Source: Microbacterium sp. CH12i (GTDB lineage Bacteria > Actinomycetota > Actinomycetes > Actinomycetales > Microbacteriaceae). From it: 64,000 nt of DNA. The stretch's first letter is position 1. Every line of letters starts with the position of its first letter. Position numbers and translations under genes: made by a program. The stretch lies in assembly GCF_000685355.1 (NCBI RefSeq), contig NZ_JHET01000013.1, forward strand, positions 95,883 to 159,882. The letters are read 5' to 3'. A model generated the notes under the pieces. The model saw only the letters and a program-made list of their open reading frames with translations, was not told the origin of the DNA and ran no database searches. This document shows, in pieces, positions 17,613-26,221 of this stretch.

Positions 17613-19865
17613 TCAGGCATCGAGCACGAGCCGCGGGCAGTTGCCCATGGCACGCGACACGCAGATCATCATGGATTCGCCGCGCTGCTGCTCCTTCGGA
17701 GTGAGGATCGAGTCGCGGTGGTCGGCCTCACCGCTGAGGATCGGGGTCTCGCACGTGCCGCAGGTGCCCTCCCGGCACGATGACATCGTGGTGAGACCGG
17801 CCTTCTCGGCAGCATCCAGAATCGATACCCCCACCGGAACGGTCACAACCCGACCCGACGTCGCGAACTCGACCTCGAACTCGGTGTCGGGGCTGGTGTG
17901 CTCGATCTTCTTGGGCGCGAAGCGCTCGGTGTGCAGGGTGTCCTCCGGCCAGTACGCGAGGGCCCCATCGAGCGCCTTGAGCAGCGGCTCGGGTCCGCAC
18001 GCGTAGACCAGAGTGTCGGCAGCGACCTCGGCGAAGATCCCCGCCAGATCGAGGTGCCCGAACTCATCCTGCGGAACCAGGTGCGCCCGGTCGCCGTACG
18101 ATTCGAGCTCGTCGACGAAGGCCATCGACCTGCGCGAGCGGCCGCCGTAGTGCAGCTCCCACTCGGCGCCAGCGGCCTCTGCCGCCGCGATCATCGGCAG
18201 CATGGGTGTGATGCCGATGCCGCCGGCGACGAACACGTAGCGCTGCGAGGGCAGGAAGTGGAAGTTGTTGCGCGGCCATCCGACCCGGATGCTGTCGCCC
18301 GCAGCCAGCGCATCGTGCACAGCGAGCGATCCTCCGCGGCCATTCACCTCGCGCAGGATGCCAAGGCGCCATTCGCTGCGCTCGTTCGGAGACGACGACA
18401 GTGAGTACTGCCGCACGACCACGCCGCCGCCGGCGACGGGCACAGCCACATCGACGTGCGCGCCGGGCAGCCACTCGGGAAGGACGTCGCCGTCAGGATG
18501 CCGCAGCGTGAGCGCTGCGACACTGTCGGCGGCATCCGTCTTGCTCGCGATCGTGAGGCTCATGTCGCGCTTGACATTCTTCTTGGCCTTTTCGATGTCG
18601 GCGACATCCCAGACCACCGGCAGGCTCGTGCGCACCGGGAGAAGCGCCATCTTGATGAACTCGAGCGGGAAGTCCGGCACCGGTCGCAGCGAGGGGAGGC
18701 GCTCGAAGAGCACCTTGAGTCCTGTCGCACCCTGCACGCGGGCGAGCTCCTGACCGAGGCAGGTGTGGCGACCCATCGTGAAGGCGAGGTGATCGGTGGG
18801 ATTCTCGCGGTGGATGTCGAAATCGAAGGGCGCGTCGTGGTGCGCTGCCTCGGTGTTGGCGCTGGCGAGCGCGACCCAGATCATGTCGCCCTTGGCAATC
18901 TGCACGCCCGAGAGCTCCATGTCGCGCATGGCTTGGCGGGAGGCGAACGGCGCGGAGGGGCGACGACGAACGGTCTCTTCGAAGACGTTGGCCCACAGTG
19001 ACGGCTCGGCGATGGCCTCGTCGATGTACTGCGGCTTCTGGCTGAGGAAGAGGATGGCGTTGGTCATCGCCTGGGCGGTGCTATCGGTTCCGGCCATCGC
19101 GAACTCGCAGATCTTGATGGCGATCTGCGGCACGGTCAGCGCGTAGTCGCCATCGGCGCCGCGCTGCACAGCCATCTCGCTGATGAAGTCGCTGCCAGGG
19201 TTCTCACGGCGCTCGGAGACCACGGTCGACATCTCGGCGAACGCGCCGGAGAAGCCCTCCCACACCTCGTCGATGACGTCGGCGGGCATCTCCTCCTGCG
19301 CGGAGGAGAGCACTCGGCCCATGTCGCCGCGAAGACGGCGCATGAGGTCGTCGTACTCCCAGCCGAGGCCGAGGTGGGCGAGCAGCGTCTGCGTCGTCAG
19401 GTCGAGGCAGTACTCGGCCATGATGTTCGCCGAGCCCTGCTGCTGGATCTTGTCGAGGATGCGGTGCGCGCGTTCCTCGATCTGCGGACGCAGTTCTTCC
19501 ATGCGCGCCTTCGTGAACCCGCGCAGGGCGATGTTGCGGTGCAGGGTGTGCTCGTCGGGATCCATGCCGACGATGAGCTGTGCCATAAGTCCCGGCGGCA
19601 CGATGTGCTGGAAACGCTCAGGCACATCGATCGTCGCGGTGTTTCCGGCGGACGAGAATTCGGTCCACTCGCCGAGGACGGTCAGTACGTCTTCGCGCCG
19701 GGTGACGATCCAGGCGTTCAGCCAGGCGTACCAGAACACCGGGTTCTCGTCGCGCACAGCGGCGAAGTGCGCGGCGGGGTCGCGGTAGTAGTCGTCGCTC
19801 ATGGCGTCGAAGGCGGCGGCCACGGGGCGCGGGGCCACCGCGGGTGCGGTGAGGATGTCGGTCAT
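17613..19865 (-). CDS. Self-sufficient cytochrome P450-reductase fusion (CYP116B/P450-PFOR type)
   Basis: The 750-residue protein has three parts. Residues ~1-430 are a P450: I-helix AGTDSTAQAM, K-helix ExxR in EETVRRR, and the haem loop FTMGRHTCLGQE with Cys369. Residues ~440-650 are an FMN/NADH phthalate-dioxygenase-reductase-like module (RQYSLSSSP, GGIGITPMLPMI, YACGPEPLL). Residues ~665-750 hold a plant-type 2Fe-2S ferredoxin (C697-x4-C702-x2-C705, later cysteine in MMICVSR). This is the class VII one-chain monooxygenase layout. The start at 19865 (MTDILTAP) fits the family; the open frame upstream is antisense noise. SDR, esterase-like and exporter neighbours point to catabolism or detoxification of an unknown substrate. 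Confidence 0.92.
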   Translation of the reverse strand: MTDILTAPAVAPRPVAAAFDAMSDDYYRDPAAHFAAVRDENPVFWYAWLNAWIVTRREDVLTVLGEWTEFSSAGNTATIDVPERFQHIVPPGLMAQLIVGMDPDEHTLHRNIALRGFTKARMEELRPQIEERAHRILDKIQQQGSANIMAEYCLDLTTQTLLAHLGLGWEYDDLMRRLRGDMGRVLSSAQEEMPADVIDEVWEGFSGAFAEMSTVVSERRENPGSDFISEMAVQRGADGDYALTVPQIAIKICEFAMAGTDSTAQAMTNAILFLSQKPQYIDEAIAEPSLWANVFEETVRRRPSAPFASRQAMRDMELSGVQIAKGDMIWVALASANTEAAHHDAPFDFDIHRENPTDHLAFTMGRHTCLGQELARVQGATGLKVLFERLPSLRPVPDFPLEFIKMALLPVRTSLPVVWDVADIEKAKKNVKRDMSLTIASKTDAADSVAALTLRHPDGDVLPEWLPGAHVDVAVPVAGGGVVVRQYSLSSSPNERSEWRLGILREVNGRGGSLAVHDALAAGDSIRVGWPRNNFHFLPSQRYVFVAGGIGITPMLPMIAAAEAAGAEWELHYGGRSRRSMAFVDELESYGDRAHLVPQDEFGHLDLAGIFAEVAADTLVYACGPEPLLKALDGALAYWPEDTLHTERFAPKKIEHTSPDTEFEVEFATSGRVVTVPVGVSILDAAEKAGLTTMSSCREGTCGTCETPILSGEADHRDSILTPKEQQRGESMMICVSRAMGNCPRLVLDA

Positions 19866-19903
19866 GTCGAACTCCGTCGTTCTCGGGTGGTTTCGGATGC
19901 CGG

Positions 19904-21105
19904 TCAGAGGGCGGCGGCGATCGCCATCGTCGACAGCTTCTGGAAGCGGGCGACGTTCTCGCTCTCTTCCATGACTCCGGCGGAGAGGAAGGTGAAGGTG
20001 AAGTCGCGCTCTGGATCGACCCAGAACAGCGATGAGCCGGCACCGTAGTTGCCGTGCGTGCGCGGGGAGGTGAAGGGCCCGAAGAAGCTCGGCGCCGTGC
20101 CGGTGCCCGAGAGCGAGAATCCGAGGCCGAAGTTGCCCTTCGGGCTCTCCCATCCGCGCGCCTTCGCCATCTCGGCGTAGAGATCGTTGGGCATCTCGCC
20201 GGTCTGCAGCGTGGTGGCCTGATCGAGGATCGCGGGCGCGACGAGGTGCTCGCCGTTGTGCTCTCCGCGGCGGCGCAGCCACTCGGCGAACGCGTGCACG
20301 TCGTCAGCGGTGGAGACCGAGCCCACCCACGGCATCTCGGCATCTGCGGTGATCACGTCGTTGAGCACTTCGATGTCGCTCGGCTGCAGGAAGCCACCCT
20401 CGGGGAGGTAGGCCTTCAGTGGCACAGCGCGATCGGCCAGTGCTGCAGGCAGCCCGAACGACGTGTCGGTCATGCCGAGCGGGCGGAAGATCAACTCCTG
20501 TGCGAGCGCACCGAACGATTCCGCACCATAGGCGCGGCGAACCATCTCACCCATCAGGCGTGGTTGATGGCCGGTGCGTAGTTGAGGTTCTCCCCCGGCT
20601 CGAACAGCACGTCCACGCCACCGAGCGCCTGGATGACGTCGGCGAGCACGCCGAAGCCTTCGGGGCCGAGGCCGGGGTTCGGCGTGGGGGTGAGCCCTGA
20701 GCGGTGCGTGAGCAGGTGGATGAGGTTGATGCGGTCTTTGCGCAGCATCCGGAATGGATCGGTGCCGAGGAACTCGGGGATCAGGTCGACGACCCTGGTC
20801 GAGAGCGCGAGCTTGCCCTCGCCGATGGCGCGCAGCGCCATGAGGTTCGTGAACGCCTTCGTCAGCGAGAGCACGCGGAACACGTTGTCCGGGCGCATCT
20901 CACGTCCGGTTGCGCGCTCGGCCCAGCCGATCGTGGCGTCGAGCACCTTCTCGCCGCCGCGCGCGAGGATCACGTGCACGCCGTCGTAGGCGCCGCGTTC
21001 GATGCCGGAGGCGATCTCGGCGGTGAAGCGCTCGATCGCGCGCGGGTCGATGTCGTCGCGGGTGACGACGTCAGCGGTGCTGGTGTGCGAAACAGGAATG
21101 ATCAT
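19904..21105 (-). pseudogene. Serine hydrolase of the beta-lactamase/EstB family, frameshifted
   Basis: Two adjoining frames make one protein of ~400 residues. The first (21105-20554) carries the S-x-x-K motif in VLSLTKAFTN and LLTHRSGLTPTP, and ends NYAPAINHA. The second (20554-19904) continues MGEMVRRAYGAESFGALAQELIFRPLGMTDTSFG through to LGFSLSG and GSSLFWVDP. Homologues read through this point, so one base is missing near 20557. The stop and next ATG overlap as TGATG, which mimics translational coupling but is better explained by the indel. Such enzymes are esterases or peptidases rather than true lactamases. It fits a catabolic cluster with the P450 and SDR. Confidence 0.8.
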
Positions 21106-21117
21106 CGGATGCTCCGC

Positions 21118-21927
21118 TCAGACCATCACGAGCCCGCCCGAGGGCGAGATCGTCTGACCGGTCAGGTACGAGGCCGAGGGGCCGGCGAGGAAGAGCACCA
21201 TCTCGGCGATCTCCTCGGGCTGCGCGGCGCGGCGGATCGGCTGCATCCCGATCAGGAAGTCGGCGAACTCCTTGTCGCTCTGACGGAACAGCGGGGTGTC
21301 GATGGCGCCGGGGGCCAGCGCGTTGACGCGGATGCCGAAGGGAGCGAGTTCTGCGGCGGCCTCGCGGGTGAGACCGAGCACTGCGGCCTTGGATGCCGGG
21401 TAGTAGGCGGGCATCGTGACGCCCATGAGGGCTGCGGCCGACGAGAAGTTGATGATGGAGCCTGCGCCGTTGCGCTTCATCAGCGGCACCGCTGCGCGCA
21501 TCGCGTAGAAGGTGCCGTAGAGGTTGATGCGCATGACGCGGTCGAAGTCCTCGTCGGTGATGAACTCGAAGAACTCGGAGTCGTGCTTGCGACCGGCCTT
21601 CATCGCATCGAAGATCTTGCGGTTCTCGTCGTTGAGCGCATCGAGCGCTGCACGGTTGGGAGCGTTGACCCCTGCCGCGTTGACGAGGACGTCGAGGCGG
21701 CCCTGCTCGGACTCTACGCGTTCGAAGGCAGCCCGCACGGCGGCACTGTCAGAGATGTCGACGGCAAGGCCGGTGGCACGATCCAGATCGGCGAGAGCGT
21801 CGACGACGCTCGGCGAGATGTCGAGTCCGTAGACGGTGGCGCCCGCGGCGTGCAGCGCGCGAACAGTGGCAAGCCCCATCCCGGAGCCAGCCCCGGTGAC
21901 AAGTGCGACGGTGCCCTCGAATGTCAT
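21118..21927 (-). CDS. SDR-family dehydrogenase of the P450 cluster
   Basis: The 269-residue protein has the classical SDR motifs: ALVTGAGSGMGLA (cofactor loop), VNAAGVNAPN, NFSSAAALMGVTMPAYYPASKAA with S and Y-x3-K, APGAIDTPLF and a C-terminal ASYLTGQTISPSGGLVMV. An insertion around residues 105-135 (RKIFDAMKAGRKHDSEFFEF) is longer than usual. It likely oxidises an alcohol made by the neighbouring monooxygenase, by context. GAGGAG five bases before 21927 fixes the start. It is followed after 12 bases by the serine hydrolase gene. Confidence 0.88.
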   Translation of the reverse strand: MTFEGTVALVTGAGSGMGLATVRALHAAGATVYGLDISPSVVDALADLDRATGLAVDISDSAAVRAAFERVESEQGRLDVLVNAAGVNAPNRAALDALNDENRKIFDAMKAGRKHDSEFFEFITDEDFDRVMRINLYGTFYAMRAAVPLMKRNGAGSIINFSSAAALMGVTMPAYYPASKAAVLGLTREAAAELAPFGIRVNALAPGAIDTPLFRQSDKEFADFLIGMQPIRRAAQPEEIAEMVLFLAGPSASYLTGQTISPSGGLVMV

Positions 21928-21974
21928 GTGCTCCTCCTCGAGCGATAGTGACGGTCTGCCTGACCGTGAGATGA

Positions 21975-22018
21975 GTCTGCCACACTCACTAGACACCTGT
22001 CTAGTGAGTGTGGCAGAC
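21975..22018. promoter_or_regulatory. 44-bp perfect inverted repeat with embedded TetR-type operator
   Basis: Two exact 21-bp arms (21975-21995 and 21998-22018) are separated by 2 bp. The centre reads TAGACACCTGTCTA (21990-22003), one base from the perfect palindrome at 23588-23601. It lies between the end of the exporter gene and the start of the SDR gene, all read leftward. It could act as operator for the SDR-to-HtaA operon, as a transcription terminator for the exporter, or both; there is no following T tract. Confidence 0.75.
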
Positions 22019-22029
22019 AGACGAGATTC

Positions 22030-23523
22030 TCAGTGCGTGACGACGGCGTCTGCGAGCTTGGTCGGACGGATCACGAGTCCGCAGACGATTGCGATGAGCG
22101 TCGCGCCAGCGGCGATGAGATAGCCGGTGTCGAACAGCCCTGCCGTGGGCAGCGCGCCGCCCTCGATCGGCACCGAGTTCGCCGCCTGCAGGGCTGCGAA
22201 GATCGCCCCACCCAGCGAGGATGCCGCGAGCGCCATCGACACGTACAGCGAAGCTGTGCCCGCGGCAGTCTCCTTCGGCGCCTCGGCCGTAATGACAGAC
22301 AGCGCCGTCGTCAGCAGCGCGGTGTAGCCGTATCCGAAGACCAGGATCGCGACGACGATCACCGCGAGCGAAGTGTGCTCGAAGCGCAGTGCCGTGAACG
22401 CAGCCATGAGCAGCAGTCCGCCGATCACGAGGGTGACGCCTGCGGAGGTGCGGCGAACGATGATCGGCACAGTCTTGGCCGCGACGAGCCCTGCGAGGGT
22501 CATCGGCAAGAAGACGAAGGCCGCCTGCAGCGGGCTGAGCCCGAAACCGATGCTGACCGGATCGCCGGGCACCTGAAGGAGCGTGAGGGTGAGGTTGTAG
22601 AGCAGCATCCCGCATACGCCGAGCGTCAGGAAGACGAGGTAGGCGGGGGTCAGGTTGCGTCCGAGCAGCGAGCGCACGTCGAGCAGCGGGTTCTTCGCCT
22701 TCGACTCGACGAAGAACGAGGCGGCCAGCACCGCAGCGCCGCCGAGCACGGTGAGGAGTGTCGCGGGCGAGGCCAGACCCCACGTCGTGGACTGGGCGAT
22801 GCCGATGCAGAGCAGGGTGAGCCCGACGCCCAGCAGCAGCACGCCGCCGACCTCGACGCGCTGGCGGGTGCCGGCGTTGCGCACACGAGCATCCGAGTCC
22901 TTGCCCCAGATGAGGAAGGCGACCAGACTCAGGGCGGTCAGCAGGCCGCCGATCCAGAAGGCGCCGCGCCAGGTGCCGCCGAACTCGACGATCATGCCGC
23001 CGAAGGCGAAGGCGACGAAGATGCCGATGGCCTGACCACCGGCGATGATCGCGACCGCGCGGGTGCGGTCGCCCACTGAGAGTCGGGCGTTGAGGATGCC
23101 GATGCACAGCGCCTGCCCTGCCATTGTTCCGGTGAGGGCGCGGCCAATGACGAGCACGATAAAGTTCGGCGCGAGGGCCGAGATAACGAAGCCCAGGGCA
23201 ATGCCGAGGACGGAGATCACCATCAGCCGGCGGTGACCGTAGAGGTCACCCGCCTTCGACAGCAGTGCGATGGTCGCCGCACCGAAGATGGTCGTGCTCA
23301 TCAGCGCCCAGGTGGCCTGGCCGGGGCTCAGAGCGAGGTCGTTGCTCATCGAGCCGTAGAGCGGGATGGCCATCATGGCTCCGACCTCGTTGAGCAGCTG
23401 CAGCAACGAGAACGTGAGGGCCATTGCCAGTCCGGCACGGCGCCAGGGGAGGAATGCGGTGGGTGCGGTGTCGCGGGTCTTTCCGCCGGCCACTGCCGGT
23501 GGAGCGATGTCGGAGGACGTCAT
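22030..23523 (-). CDS. DHA2-type MFS exporter (14-TM)
   Basis: The 497-residue protein has about 14 hydrophobic segments and the MFS motif A in SKAGDLYGHRRLMV after helix 2. Helix 1 carries LLNEVGAMMAIPLYGSM and later helices AVGQALCIGIL-type small-residue packing (GRALTGTMAGQALCIG). These are proton-driven drug or metabolite exporters (EmrB/QacA family). The start at 23523 (MTSSDIAPP) is preferred over 23583 because the longer version would overlap the 23588 operator region. It follows the TetR gene and should be controlled by it. Confidence 0.87.
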   Translation of the reverse strand: MTSSDIAPPAVAGGKTRDTAPTAFLPWRRAGLAMALTFSLLQLLNEVGAMMAIPLYGSMSNDLALSPGQATWALMSTTIFGAATIALLSKAGDLYGHRRLMVISVLGIALGFVISALAPNFIVLVIGRALTGTMAGQALCIGILNARLSVGDRTRAVAIIAGGQAIGIFVAFAFGGMIVEFGGTWRGAFWIGGLLTALSLVAFLIWGKDSDARVRNAGTRQRVEVGGVLLLGVGLTLLCIGIAQSTTWGLASPATLLTVLGGAAVLAASFFVESKAKNPLLDVRSLLGRNLTPAYLVFLTLGVCGMLLYNLTLTLLQVPGDPVSIGFGLSPLQAAFVFLPMTLAGLVAAKTVPIIVRRTSAGVTLVIGGLLLMAAFTALRFEHTSLAVIVVAILVFGYGYTALLTTALSVITAEAPKETAAGTASLYVSMALAASSLGGAIFAALQAANSVPIEGGALPTAGLFDTGYLIAAGATLIAIVCGLVIRPTKLADAVVTH

Positions 23524-23587
23524 CGTCTCAACTCTCTGTCGGGCACGGCGTCGGCGCCGTGCATCTCCGAGAGAGTAGCTCACTTGA

Positions 23588-23601
23588 TAGACACGTGTCT
23601 A
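23588..23601. promoter_or_regulatory. TetR-type operator TAGACACGTGTCTA
   Basis: A perfect 14-bp palindrome lies between the tetR stop (23609) and the exporter start (23523). A one-mismatch copy occurs at 21990-22003 ahead of the SDR operon, so one regulator probably controls both transcription units. Confidence 0.75.
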
Positions 23602-23608
23602 CCCAAAG

Positions 23609-24214
23609 CTATACGCGCACCGTCAATCCGAAGGCGAGCGTGGAGGCGATCTCAGCGATGATCGCGTCGAGGAAGTCCGGCCGGTCCCCGATAATGCCGA
23701 AGTAGAAGGCGCGGTCGATCGTCATCGCGACGGCGATCAGTCGAGCCTGAGCGCGTTCTTCGTCGAGACCCGATTCGATGAGGCGGCTGACCAGCTCGGG
23801 CAGTTCGGCGACGATGCGTCCGTACTCCTCGAACCATTCGTCAGCGACCGAGGGCTCGGCGGCCATGGCCTGCACGATCGCGCTGAACTCCATCTGGTGG
23901 CGGCGCCAGGTCGCCGCGTGCTCGCGGAGCCAGGCTTCCAGTGCGTCCTGCTCGGCGGGGATCTCCGCGAGTTTGCGGAAGTCGGCGAGGATCTCGGGCT
24001 CGACCGCGCGCATCTGCTCGATGATGATCTCAGCCTTCGAGCGGAAATAGAGATAGAAGGTCGCCCGCGAGACGTTCGCGGCTTTCGCGATCGCGTCCGC
24101 CGTCGTCGCGGAGTAGCCCTGCGCGACGAACAGGCCGCGGGCCGCAAAGATCAGGGCGTCACGCGTGCGCCTCTTCTGCTCTGCGCGCGAGACGCGCTCA
24201 GGTGCACCGCTCAA
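23609..24214 (-). CDS. TetR/AcrR-family regulator of the P450/exporter cluster
   Basis: The 201-residue protein has an N-terminal TetR HTH: RDALIFAARGLFVAQGYSATTADAIAKAANVSRATFYLYFRSKAEII. The C-terminal ligand domain (WRRHQMEFSAIVQAMAAEP, DRAFYFGIIGDRPDF) resembles TetR members near oxidoreductase genes. It is the first gene of the leftward cluster, and two related palindromes downstream at 23588 and 21990 are its probable sites. Its own promoter region at 24215-24399 shows no further copy, so it may not be autoregulated. Confidence 0.88.
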   Translation of the reverse strand: MSGAPERVSRAEQKRRTRDALIFAARGLFVAQGYSATTADAIAKAANVSRATFYLYFRSKAEIIIEQMRAVEPEILADFRKLAEIPAEQDALEAWLREHAATWRRHQMEFSAIVQAMAAEPSVADEWFEEYGRIVAELPELVSRLIESGLDEERAQARLIAVAMTIDRAFYFGIIGDRPDFLDAIIAEIASTLAFGLTVRV

Positions 24215-24399
24215 TTTCAGGCTCCGCTCTGCCCGGCGAATCGCCGCCGGGCAGACCCATCATCGCAAATGCGGGGCGCGCGGCCGCGCAGCGAGCAGGT
24301 CGAACAGCGAATCACGATGCAAGAAAGCTCCCCTCGCCTGCGAGAGCGACGGCTACGGCGGCCGCTTCGAGACGTGGCCAAGGGCGCTACGCGTAAACC

Positions 24400-25059
24400 T
24401 CAGCAGTACTCGCACACCCCGTTCGCGGGCAGAACCATCCCACATCCCGGCGTCGAGCAGATGCGCTTCTCGGCTTCTTCGCGGCGCCGCTGACGCGAGT
24501 TGCGGCCGCCGTCGCGGAGCTTGTTCTCGGGGAACGCGATGCCCTCCTGCGTACCGTCGTCATTGCGGAACCATACGAAGCCCTTGTTGATCCACGCAGT
24601 CGGGCGAACGCCTCCACGCGGGATCATCGCGATGTACGTGCGACTCGGCGGAAGGTAAAAGGATTCGAAGTCACGATTGGCGACGAAGTCCCGCGCAGCC
24701 GTGATGTTCGCGACCGACAACCGGAACGCGTCCATCGCCGGCTCGAACGAATCGAACGTGATCCGACCGTTCTCAGACTCCATGCCTTCGATCGTGTAAC
24801 CGAGGTCGCTGAGCCACTTCCCCGCACCGTGTTTGCCACCCGAGAAGTCCTCGCTCGACAAACCGACGCCGTGCTGCCGCTCATACGCAGCGGCGAAAAT
24901 CGCCTTCGAGTCGTAGCTGCCGGTCTCGGTGACGAGGAAGTACTCCTTCGCCTCACCGAACCCGTACTTCTCAAGGAACGCGAAACGGCCGACGCGGTCG
25001 AACTCTTCGAGCGCGGCTTCGACCGCGTTGCAGTCTGTGAGGGTAGCGAGGGATGCCAT
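24400..25059 (-). CDS. ScoMcrA-head-domain protein with C-terminal Cys4 zinc finger
   Basis: Residues ~10-92 match the N-terminal head domain of ScoMcrA-type restriction proteins: VEAALEEFDRVGRFAFLEKYGFG, YFLVTETGSYDSKAIFAAAY, EDFSGGKHGAGKWLSDLGY. ScoMcrA is a type IV enzyme acting on modified (phosphorothioate or methylated) DNA. No SRA-like domain or HNH nuclease is visible here. Residues ~95-195 are unrecognised and the last 20 (ICSTPGCGMVLPANGVCEYC) form a C-x4-C-x8-C-x2-C zinc ribbon. It may be a stripped restriction component or a separate defence factor. It is monocistronic at the edge of an accessory region. Confidence 0.65.
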   Translation of the reverse strand: MASLATLTDCNAVEAALEEFDRVGRFAFLEKYGFGEAKEYFLVTETGSYDSKAIFAAAYERQHGVGLSSEDFSGGKHGAGKWLSDLGYTIEGMESENGRITFDSFEPAMDAFRLSVANITAARDFVANRDFESFYLPPSRTYIAMIPRGGVRPTAWINKGFVWFRNDDGTQEGIAFPENKLRDGGRNSRQRRREEAEKRICSTPGCGMVLPANGVCEYC

Positions 25060-25293
25060 GATCGGATGCTATCGAGAACCGGGACATTCCAGTGTTTTCA
25101 AGGGAACGCGACCAATGTCCGAACCCTTCCCTAGTGTGACCTCCAGCCGGTCCGCACGGACCACAGAGTTCTACCCGAACTCACGACTCGCGCCCTGTTC
25201 AGGACGGTATTCGTCGTGCGTGCGAATCGGCGTCCTACGGCATTCGTCGTGGGGCAGGCCGGTGCTTCACGCACACTCCACAAGGAGAATCAC

Positions 25294-26142
25294 ATGTCCG
25301 TTCCCTATCCCGCAGCCCCTGCTCCGCAGCAGTTGCCGCCTCCGATGCCTCCCGCTGATGCAGCGGCATCCGCACCCAAAAAGACGAACGTCGTCGCGCT
25401 GGTCGCGATGATCGTCGCCATCGTGGGGTTCATTTTCGCGTGCATCCCCGGCGCGCTGATCGTCGGCTGGATCCTGTTGCCGATCGCGTTCGTGCTCAGC
25501 ATCGTCTCGTTGTTCGTCAAGGGCGACCGCAAGTGGATGGGCGTCGTCGGTCTGATCCTGTCGGTCGTCGGCACGATCGCCGGCTTCGTCGTCTTCTTCG
25601 CGGTGATGGCCGGTGTGGCGAGCGAGGCCATCGCCGACGAGTTCGGCGACACGGACACCACCGTCACGCAGCCCGCGGATGAAGAAGCTGCGGTGGAAGA
25701 TGAGGAAGAGCCGGCGGATGCTGCCGAGCAGGGCACGCGGGAGAACCCGTATCCGCTCGCCTCGCAGATCAGTTCCGGCGACTGGACCGTCGTCGTGAAC
25801 AGTCACACTGCCGATGGAGCCGCTGCAGTGGCCGACGGCAACATGTTCAACGACCCGGCACCTGCGGGATCGCACTACGAGATCGTGAACTACACGGTCA
25901 CATACACGGGTGATGAATCAGGCCTTGCGCTCGAGGTCGGCATCGCCTTCGTCACCAGCGCGGGCAACGTCGTAAACAGCTACGACAATCTGGTCATGCT
26001 GTCGGACAGCATCGGGATGGATGAGCTCTACAACGGCGCATCTGCCACCGGTTCCGAGGCCTTCCTCGTTCCTGATGGCGAGACTGTGCTGATTCGGGTT
26101 CGCCCGGGGATGCTGGCTGACGAGGTGTTCGTTCAGCCGTAA
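25294..26142 (+). CDS. Membrane-anchored protein with proline-rich head and extracellular Ig-like domain
   Basis: The 282-residue protein begins with a proline/alanine-rich tail of ~28 residues, then two or three hydrophobic segments (VVALVAMIVAIVGFIFA, LIVGWILLPIAFVLSIVSL, VVGLILSVVGTIAGFVVFF), an acidic linker (~110-150) and a C-terminal beta-rich domain starting NPYPLASQISSGDWTVVV. The C-terminal part resembles extracellular DUF4352-like domains. AAGGAG lies seven bases before the ATG at 25294. The neighbouring gene at 26222 has an equivalent layout, so both may be envelope proteins of related role. Function unknown. Confidence 0.7.
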   Translation: MSVPYPAAPAPQQLPPPMPPADAAASAPKKTNVVALVAMIVAIVGFIFACIPGALIVGWILLPIAFVLSIVSLFVKGDRKWMGVVGLILSVVGTIAGFVVFFAVMAGVASEAIADEFGDTDTTVTQPADEEAAVEDEEEPADAAEQGTRENPYPLASQISSGDWTVVVNSHTADGAAAVADGNMFNDPAPAGSHYEIVNYTVTYTGDESGLALEVGIAFVTSAGNVVNSYDNLVMLSDSIGMDELYNGASATGSEAFLVPDGETVLIRVRPGMLADEVFVQP

Positions 26143-26148
26143 GGAGAT

Positions 26149-26179
26149 GAGTGGCAGGCGTGTGACACGTCTGCCACTC
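26149..26179. terminator. 31-bp hairpin between two envelope genes
   Basis: GAGTGGCAG pairs with CTGCCACTC, and an inner CGTGT pairs with ACACG, giving an almost perfect palindrome right after the stop at 26142. There is no T tract. It may be an intrinsic terminator of reduced strength or a protein-binding site ahead of the 26222 gene. Confidence 0.5.
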
Positions 26180-26221
26180 GACTCGCGATACGGCGTGACG
26201 TTCAACACAAGGAGCGCAATC

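Noticed and set aside
19866..20282. N-terminal extension of the P450 fusion by ~139 residues
   Set aside because: The extension is Arg/His-rich and lies over the serine hydrolase gene in another frame. The P450 family sequence begins at 19865.
20550..20560. TGATG overlap as evidence for two separate coupled genes
   Set aside because: The two halves together match one serine hydrolase, and the family sequence is continuous across the joint, so a missing base is the better explanation.
22001..23107. Minus-strand open frame of 368 codons starting MHRHPQRP
   Set aside because: It lies in the other frame of the DHA2 exporter gene and is almost purely Arg/His/Pro/Ala, a typical GC-skew shadow.
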